64,000 bases of DNA, taken from assembly GCA_035544895.1 (NCBI GenBank), contig DASZZM010000049.1, positions 124,001 to 188,000 on the forward strand. The letters run 5' to 3'. A program made the translations under genes and the position numbers. This stretch comes from JASLEW01 sp035544895 (GTDB taxonomy: Bacteria > Acidobacteriota > Thermoanaerobaculia > Multivoradales > UBA5704). Below the pieces are notes generated by a model, which made no database searches, was not told where the DNA came from, and saw nothing but the letters and a program-made list of their open reading frames with translations. Positions 59,419 to 64,000 of the stretch are shown here, in pieces. Position 1 is the first letter of the stretch, and every line of letters begins with the position of its first letter.

Positions 59419-61530
59419 TCAGCGCAGGTGCGTGGCGAACCAGTCGAGCACGCGGCGGATGCGGTCGCGGTCGCTTGGCGGGTCGAGGTGATGCCCGACG
59501 CCGGGGTAGATGACGAGCTGGGTTTCGATTCCCAGCGTCTTGAGGGCGTGCCAGAACTCGTAGGCCTGCGGCGCCGGCACCTCGGAGTCGAGCTCGCCTT
59601 GCAGGATCAAGGTCGGAGTCTTGACCTTGTCGATGAAAGTGATCGGCGAGCTCCGGGCGTAGATCCAGGGATCCTCGTACACCGTCGCTCCGAAATACGG
59701 GATCATCCACTTGTCGATCCTGTTCTGGCCGTAATAGCTCTGCCAGTTGGCAACGCCGGCCCCGGCGACGGCGGCGCGGAAGCGGTCGGTGCGGGTCACC
59801 GCCCACATCACCATGTAGCCGCCGTAGCTCCAGCCGTAGATGCCGACCCGGCCGGCGTCGACCGGCGCCTCGCGCACCGCCGCCTCGACGCCGCCGAGGA
59901 TGTCGCGCAGGTCGCCGTAGCCGAAGTCCTTGACGTTGCCGCGCGTGAACTCCTCGCCCTGGCCGTAGCTGCCGCGCGGGTTGGGAAGCAGTACGTAGAA
60001 ACCCTGGCTGGCGAGCGTCCCGGCGACCTGGGGCCAGGCCGCGTGGTGTGCGGAGGCCGGACCGCCGTGGACCAAGACGACCATCGGGTGCTTGCCCGCG
60101 GCGCCTCCGGCGGCTTCCGGCAAGGCCGAACCGGGCGGCGGAGCGAGCAGCCAACCCTGCACCGTGGCTCCATCGCTTGCCCAGTGCAGTTTCCTCGCTT
60201 CACCCCAGGCCGGCCGCAGGTCCGCGTTGCGCCGGGTGAGCTGCCGCCAGCCGCCAATGGGCCCCGCCCACACCTCCGGCGGCCGCGCGAAAGATTGCAG
60301 GATGACCGCCGCGCTCCTACCGTCGCGCGCCAGCGCCAGGCCGGGGTCGTGTTGATTGAGCGACACCAGCTCGGAGGCGCGCCAGAGCGACGCCACCCGG
60401 CCGCTCGCCGGGTCGAGGGTGGCGATGGCGGTATCGCCGTCGACGATCTCGACGAAAGTGATCTGCGATGGCGAGGTCCAGGCCAGCCAGGAGGCCGAGG
60501 CGGCGAGCCCGGACGTGAGGTCGCGCGCCGCGCCGCCGTCCGCCGGGATGGCATAGACGTCGCCGCCGGTGAGTCCCTGGTCGCTCATCAGGCCGCCGAT
60601 GAAGGCAATCGATCCTCCATCCGGCGACCAGCGCGGGTTGGCCATCTGGTAGGGGGGCTTGAGGATTGAGCGCGGCGGCTCCGCGCCCGCGGCGGCCAGG
60701 ACGTAGAGCTCCGCAATCCACCAGTTGTCGTCGCCCGAGCCGTGCGCCCCGATCGCCGCCAGGCGGCGGCCGTCAGGCGACCAGTCGTACTCGTAGACGT
60801 AGAGATCGGGAGGCGAGACCTGCCGCACCTCTCCGCTCGCCAGCTCGACGATGGCCAGCCGCTGCTCTTCCGGCGTCTCGCCGACGACCCCCGCATCGCG
60901 TGCGCTGGGCTGCAGGGGCCCGGCCGCGCCGAGCCGGTTGGCGATGAACAGGAAGGCGATCGCCTTGCCATCCGGCGACCACCGCAGGTCAACCGGCCTG
61001 CCGGTGAGATGGGTGAGCTGCCGCGCCGCTCCAGCTCCGCCGCCCGCCGGCTCGGTGACCCAGACCTGGAGCTGGCCCGGCGCTTCGCCACTATCGGCGC
61101 CACCGGCGGCGCGGCCCCGTCCCCCGCGGCGGCCTGCCGCGGCGCGGGAAGCGGCATCGGAGAGGAAAGCGAAGCGCTGCCCGTCCGGGGACCAGACGCC
61201 CCCTTCCTCGACGGTGGCCGGCTCGGCCGCGCCGGGCCTGCCGGCCGGGCGGGCGGTGATCCGCCGCGGGATCGGCGCGGCCGCGGCGAGGTCGGCCCAG
61301 AAGATCCCCTTCGCCTCGGAGGTCCTGCTGTTGGGCCCCGACAGCTCCTCGGTCCAGGCGACCCGCGTGCCGTCCGGGGAGATGGCGACGCCCTCGAAGA
61401 CGTCGCGCGCCGCCGCGCTGTCGAGCAGCCGATCGAGGTCCGGAGCAGGGGCGGCCCACCCGCGGCCCGCCGCGACTCCCGCGGCAACCGCCAGCAGGCC
61501 CTTCACGATCTGCTTGCTGATCAGCATCAT
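59419..61530 (-). CDS. exported prolyl-oligopeptidase-family (S9) peptidase
   Basis: 703 residues with a signal peptide (about 1-26). Residues about 40-440 form a beta propeller with WD40-like Asp-box units (GVAISPDGTRVAW, GGVWSPDGQRFAFLSD, DLRWSPDGKAIAFLF, DYDWSPDGRRLAAIG). The alpha/beta hydrolase domain follows, with the nucleophile Ser in YGWSYGGYM (about 567), the Asp in QGELDSEVP (about 643) and the His in PGVGHHLDPP (about 680). S9 peptidases cut short peptides. GNAT lies 35 bases upstream on the same strand. Confidence 0.93.
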   Translation of the reverse strand: MMLISKQIVKGLLAVAAGVAAGRGWAAPAPDLDRLLDSAAARDVFEGVAISPDGTRVAWTEELSGPNSRTSEAKGIFWADLAAAAPIPRRITARPAGRPGAAEPATVEEGGVWSPDGQRFAFLSDAASRAAAGRRGGRGRAAGGADSGEAPGQLQVWVTEPAGGGAGAARQLTHLTGRPVDLRWSPDGKAIAFLFIANRLGAAGPLQPSARDAGVVGETPEEQRLAIVELASGEVRQVSPPDLYVYEYDWSPDGRRLAAIGAHGSGDDNWWIAELYVLAAAGAEPPRSILKPPYQMANPRWSPDGGSIAFIGGLMSDQGLTGGDVYAIPADGGAARDLTSGLAASASWLAWTSPSQITFVEIVDGDTAIATLDPASGRVASLWRASELVSLNQHDPGLALARDGRSAAVILQSFARPPEVWAGPIGGWRQLTRRNADLRPAWGEARKLHWASDGATVQGWLLAPPPGSALPEAAGGAAGKHPMVVLVHGGPASAHHAAWPQVAGTLASQGFYVLLPNPRGSYGQGEEFTRGNVKDFGYGDLRDILGGVEAAVREAPVDAGRVGIYGWSYGGYMVMWAVTRTDRFRAAVAGAGVANWQSYYGQNRIDKWMIPYFGATVYEDPWIYARSSPITFIDKVKTPTLILQGELDSEVPAPQAYEFWHALKTLGIETQLVIYPGVGHHLDPPSDRDRIRRVLDWFATHLR

Positions 61531-61565
61531 CGGTCTCCTCTCCGCGGGCTCCCGGTCCGGCCGCC

Positions 61566-62012
61566 TCAGCCCTGCTTCAGGTACGGGTCGGGCGGCGCGA
61601 TTTCCATGTAGCCCTCGGGACCTGCGGGCTCGCCGAACCCGAAAGGCCGGTACAGCTCATGGGCGTCCCTGGTCACCAGAATGAAGCGGCGCACCCCCGC
61701 GAGCTCCGGGTGGTCCATGACGCACTCCATCAGCCAGCGTCCGAGCCCCCTGCCGCGCCACTCCGGCAGCACATAGACGTCGCACAGATAGGCGAAGGTC
61801 GCCCGGTCGGAGATCACGCGGGCCAGGCCGACCTGCCCGTCCGCCGCGTAGAGCCCGAAGCACAGCGAGTTGGCCAGCGCCCGCTCAACCAGGTCGCGCG
61901 GAATGCCCACCGACCAGTAGGCCTGGGTCAGAAAGGCGTGCACCGCCGCCACGTCGAGCCGCCCCGGATCGGTCGACACCTCGAAGCCGCCCTTGCGGCG
62001 CTCGTAGTGCAT
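61566..62012 (-). CDS. GNAT-family acetyltransferase
   Basis: 148 residues. The acetyl-CoA loop is visible as YVLPEWRGRGLGRWLM (R/Q-x-x-G-x-G/A), then FILVTRDAHELYRPFGF, a final Tyr-containing strand typical of GNAT. The start VAAVHAFLTQAYWSVGIPRDLVERAL fits a substrate-binding helix pair. The substrate is unknown. It precedes the S9 peptidase by 35 bases, so both may be cotranscribed. Confidence 0.88.
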   Translation of the reverse strand: MHYERRKGGFEVSTDPGRLDVAAVHAFLTQAYWSVGIPRDLVERALANSLCFGLYAADGQVGLARVISDRATFAYLCDVYVLPEWRGRGLGRWLMECVMDHPELAGVRRFILVTRDAHELYRPFGFGEPAGPEGYMEIAPPDPYLKQG

Positions 62013-62066
62013 GGCCGGGATTCTACGCCGGGAGGGCGTAGGGTGCTCTCCTGCCGGGCAGCCCGT

Positions 62067-62478
62067 TCATCGGGTAGGGGGGGCGGGGGGCGGCGGGGAG
62101 GGTGGGGGGCCGACGTAACGGGCGCGGGGGCGGATCATGCGCCCGTCGGCGTACTGCTCGAGGGCATGGGCGATCCAGCCGACGCTCCTGCCGACCGCGA
62201 AGAGAGCAAGGGCCGCCCCGGCGGGAAGTCCGAGGGCGCGCGCGACGGCCACCAGTCCGAAATCGAGGGTCGGCCGCTCGCCGAGCAGATCGTCGACCAC
62301 GGCCGCCACGGCGCCTGGCAGCGCGAAGCGCGGCGAGCCGGCCCCGGCGCGCCAGCTCCACCGCCTCCCGGCCGCGGTAGTAGAGACGGCCATCGGCGAT
62401 CAGGGCAAGCTTCGGGCTGGGGCTGCCACCCGTGGCGCCGGACACCGCTCGCGGCCAGGCGGCCGATTTCCTGCGCAT
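62067..62478 (-). pseudogene. decayed citrate-synthase-like gene (HTH-type family)
   Basis: Two in-order pieces are in different frames. From about 62440 to 62370 the sequence reads SPKLALIADGRLYYRGREAVELARRG, as in HTH-linked citrate-synthase family proteins just after their DNA-binding domain. Then, out of frame, comes the C-terminal part: PTLDFGLVAVARALGLPAGA, ALFAVGRSVGWIAHALEQ and IRPRARYVGP. The catalytic middle third (about 200 residues) and the HTH domain are missing. It is a deleted and frame-shifted remnant. Confidence 0.65.
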
Positions 62479-62899
62479 GCTGCGCGGCCAGCCGGCGTCG
62501 CCGGTCGAAGAGGCGGCGCTCGACGCCTATCTGGTGACCGTCGCCGAGCACGGCATGAACGCCTCGACCTTCACCGCCAGGGTGGTGGCCTCGACCCGGG
62601 CGGGCGTCCTGCCGGCGGTGATCGCGGCTCTCTCCGCGCTGGAGGGGCCGCTGCACGGCGGCGCCCCGGGGCCGGTGCTCGACATGCTGGATGCGATCGG
62701 CGAGCGCCGGAACATCCGCCCCTGGCTCGGCGGCGAGCTCGCCGCCGGCCGCCGGCTGATGGGATTCGGCCACCGCATCTACCGGCTGCGCGACCCGCGC
62801 GCGGACGAGCAGCAGAGGACCGATCGCCTGATCCGCCCGCAGTCGCAGTACGTCGGCCCCCCTCCGGGCGCGGGCGCGGGCGCGAGCGCGGCGGCTTGA
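62384..62899 (+). pseudogene. internally deleted citrate synthase-like gene
   Basis: The frame opens without its N-terminal ~180 residues. It carries APDTARGQAADFLRMLRG, then the catalytic block VAEHGMNASTFTARVVAST, GPLHGGAPGPVLDMLDAIG and MGFGHRIYRLRDPRAD. In the family about 100 residues separate the last block from the end; here DPRADEQQRTD is joined at once to RLIRPQSQYVGP, so an internal deletion is evident. It overlaps the start of the other remnant on the opposite strand. A short polypeptide could be made but lacks the enzyme's complete fold. Confidence 0.6.
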
Positions 62900-62921
62900 G
62901 CCGATCTCGAAGAGGCCCGGG

Positions 62922-64000
62922 CTACCCCTCCGCCCGACCCGGCCGACCCGGATCGGGCGGCAAGCGGCTGGCCGGTCGGTTGTCTTCGATGGTCAGCGCG
63001 GCGCACGCGGACGAGAGCAGGGCAAGCCCGGCCGCAACCAGCATGGCCAAGCGGTAGCTGTCGACGAAGGCGCCGGCGACGGCCTCGCGGGCGCGGCGGC
63101 GCGGCTCCCCCGCGAGGCCCGCCGGGACCTGGGCGGCGGCCAGCTTCAGCCGCTCGGCGCGCAGCTCCTGGACCGCCGCGGGCGGCAGGTCGAGCCGCGC
63201 CAGGCGGCGGTCGAGGCCGCGGCCGAAAGCGGCGAGGACGAGCAGGCCCAGCGCCGCGATGGCGAGCAGCGAGGCGACGCGGGCCACCGCGTTGTTGACG
63301 CCGGAGGCGATGCCCGCGTGCCGCACCTCGACGGCCCCCATGACCGCCGTGGTCAGCGGCGCCACGCTCACCGTCATCCCCAAGCCCAGCACCACCATCG
63401 CCGGGAAGAAAGAGGTCCAGTAGCTGCCGCCCGGCCCGTGCGCCGCGAGCAGGGCGAAGCCGCAGGCGGCGATGAACGGACCGGCGACCAGTGGCCGGCG
63501 GGCGCCGTAGCGGTCCACCAGCCCGCCGGCCCAGCGCGACAGCGAGAACATCAAGAGCACAATGGGAACGAACGCGGCGCCGGCGGCGGTGGCGGAATAG
63601 CCCTCCACCTGGATGAGCCTGAAGGGGAGGAAGAACAGCGCGCCGCCCAGGGCGCCGTACAGCCAGAGCGTCAGCAGGTTGGCGCCGGTGAAGGTGCGCG
63701 AGCGGAACAGCGACAGCGGCATCATCGGCGCGCGCTCCCGCGCCTCGACCAGCACGAAGCCGGCCAGGGCGGCGCAGCCGCCGACCAGCGAGCCGAAGAC
63801 CAGCTGCCGCGCCGTCCCGGCCCGCGGCAGCTCGATCAGCGCGAAGGTCACGCCGCCCAGGCCGGCGGTGGCGAGGGCGGCGCCGGGCCAGTCGAGCGCG
63901 CCCACGGCCTCTGGATCGCGGCTCTCCGGAACGTGCCGCGCGGTCACCGCCAGCACGAGCAGCGAGAGGGGGGCGTTGATGAAGAACACCCAGCGCCAGC
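62922..64000 (-). CDS. DHA2-family multidrug MFS transporter, 5' truncated by window edge
   Basis: 359 residues visible; the frame continues beyond 64000 (WRWVFFINAPLSLLVL just inside the edge). The GWRWxFxINxP block is the loop following helix 5 in 14-helix DHA2 exporters (EmrB/QacA). Later helices follow: LTLWLYGALGGALFFLPF, VDRYGARRPLVAGP (second motif A copy), GLGMTVSVAPLTTAVM and HAGIASGVNNAVARVASLL. It probably exports drugs or hydrophobic compounds with H+. The C-terminal loop 13-14 is enlarged, with a Lys/Arg-rich segment. The start is outside the window. Confidence 0.9.
   Translation of the reverse strand, partial: WRWVFFINAPLSLLVLAVTARHVPESRDPEAVGALDWPGAALATAGLGGVTFALIELPRAGTARQLVFGSLVGGCAALAGFVLVEARERAPMMPLSLFRSRTFTGANLLTLWLYGALGGALFFLPFRLIQVEGYSATAAGAAFVPIVLLMFSLSRWAGGLVDRYGARRPLVAGPFIAACGFALLAAHGPGGSYWTSFFPAMVVLGLGMTVSVAPLTTAVMGAVEVRHAGIASGVNNAVARVASLLAIAALGLLVLAAFGRGLDRRLARLDLPPAAVQELRAERLKLAAAQVPAGLAGEPRRRAREAVAGAFVDSYRLAMLVAAGLALLSSACAALTIEDNRPASRLPPDPGRPGRAEG

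Overview
The window is a GC-rich bacterial chromosome segment. The best lineage guess is Acidobacteriota, class Thermoanaerobaculia or a close relative. This is an inference: a ~100-residue secreted C-terminal domain (Cys, Leu-Cys, G-F-F/W, K-I/V-hydrophobic-D, TDT-x-TG core) occurs twice in the metalloprotease at 13.3-15.5 kb and twice in the beta-propeller protein at 40.6-43.5 kb, and I associate that domain with this group from memory. No rRNA, tRNA or CRISPR array is visible. Gene content is mixed chromosomal: exported peptidases, lipid activation, transport, DNA end joining and signalling, with many small operons and few gaps.

Layout. 0-2.8 kb: an Mpo1/DUF962-like fragment at the left edge and a multi-pass membrane protein. 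2.9-7.4 kb: a three-gene minus-strand operon (winged-helix protein, GHKL ATPase, sigma-region-4/alpha-CTD-like protein) of clearly lower GC, followed by a frameshifted remnant to 8.0 kb; this is the best candidate for an undescribed (possibly defence) system. 8.1-15.5 kb: S10 peptidase, an ACP-FAAL-PlsC fusion, a DinB-like protein and a secreted metalloprotease. 15.6-21.3 kb: two small exported proteins, an ABM-domain protein, a sulfatase, a DUF1801 protein and EgtB. 21.6-26.2 kb: membrane protein plus GH15 glucosidase, diverging from nicotinate phosphoribosyltransferase plus a 4Fe-4S endonuclease III-like glycosylase. 26.4-28.2 kb: a zeta-like kinase with a small partner, then a CDF metal exporter. 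28.4-32.8 kb: class I GATase, PGM1-like ATP-grasp and a DUF2252 kinase-fold protein with a histone-H1-like tail, a second candidate novel pathway. 33.2-37.4 kb: a TRAP transporter operon (TatT-like lipoprotein, DctP, fused DctQM). 37.4-40.5 kb: MerR-TPR regulator, Ku and a divergent ligase (NHEJ). 40.6-46.9 kb: propeller protein, GGDEF remnant, exported protein, low-GC glycosyltransferase, RNase D. 47.6-55.5 kb: two very large hybrid histidine kinases, the first with a tandem HAMP array. 55.6-64 kb: MFS carrier, a pair of MITE-like palindromes, a DUF-type membrane protein, a putative sigma-54-driven ankyrin protein, S9 peptidase, GNAT, two decayed citrate-synthase-family genes and a truncated DHA2 transporter.

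Non-coding structure is notable: an interspersed ~120-bp repeat with a strong G/C hairpin occurs in six intergenic sites (15.5, 21.5, 34.2, 47.5, 55.5 and 58.4 kb); two 106-bp palindromic elements face each other at 57.0-57.5 kb; and a nested ~103-nt hairpin precedes the TRAP operon. All functional names rest on motifs read by eye; no database search was run.
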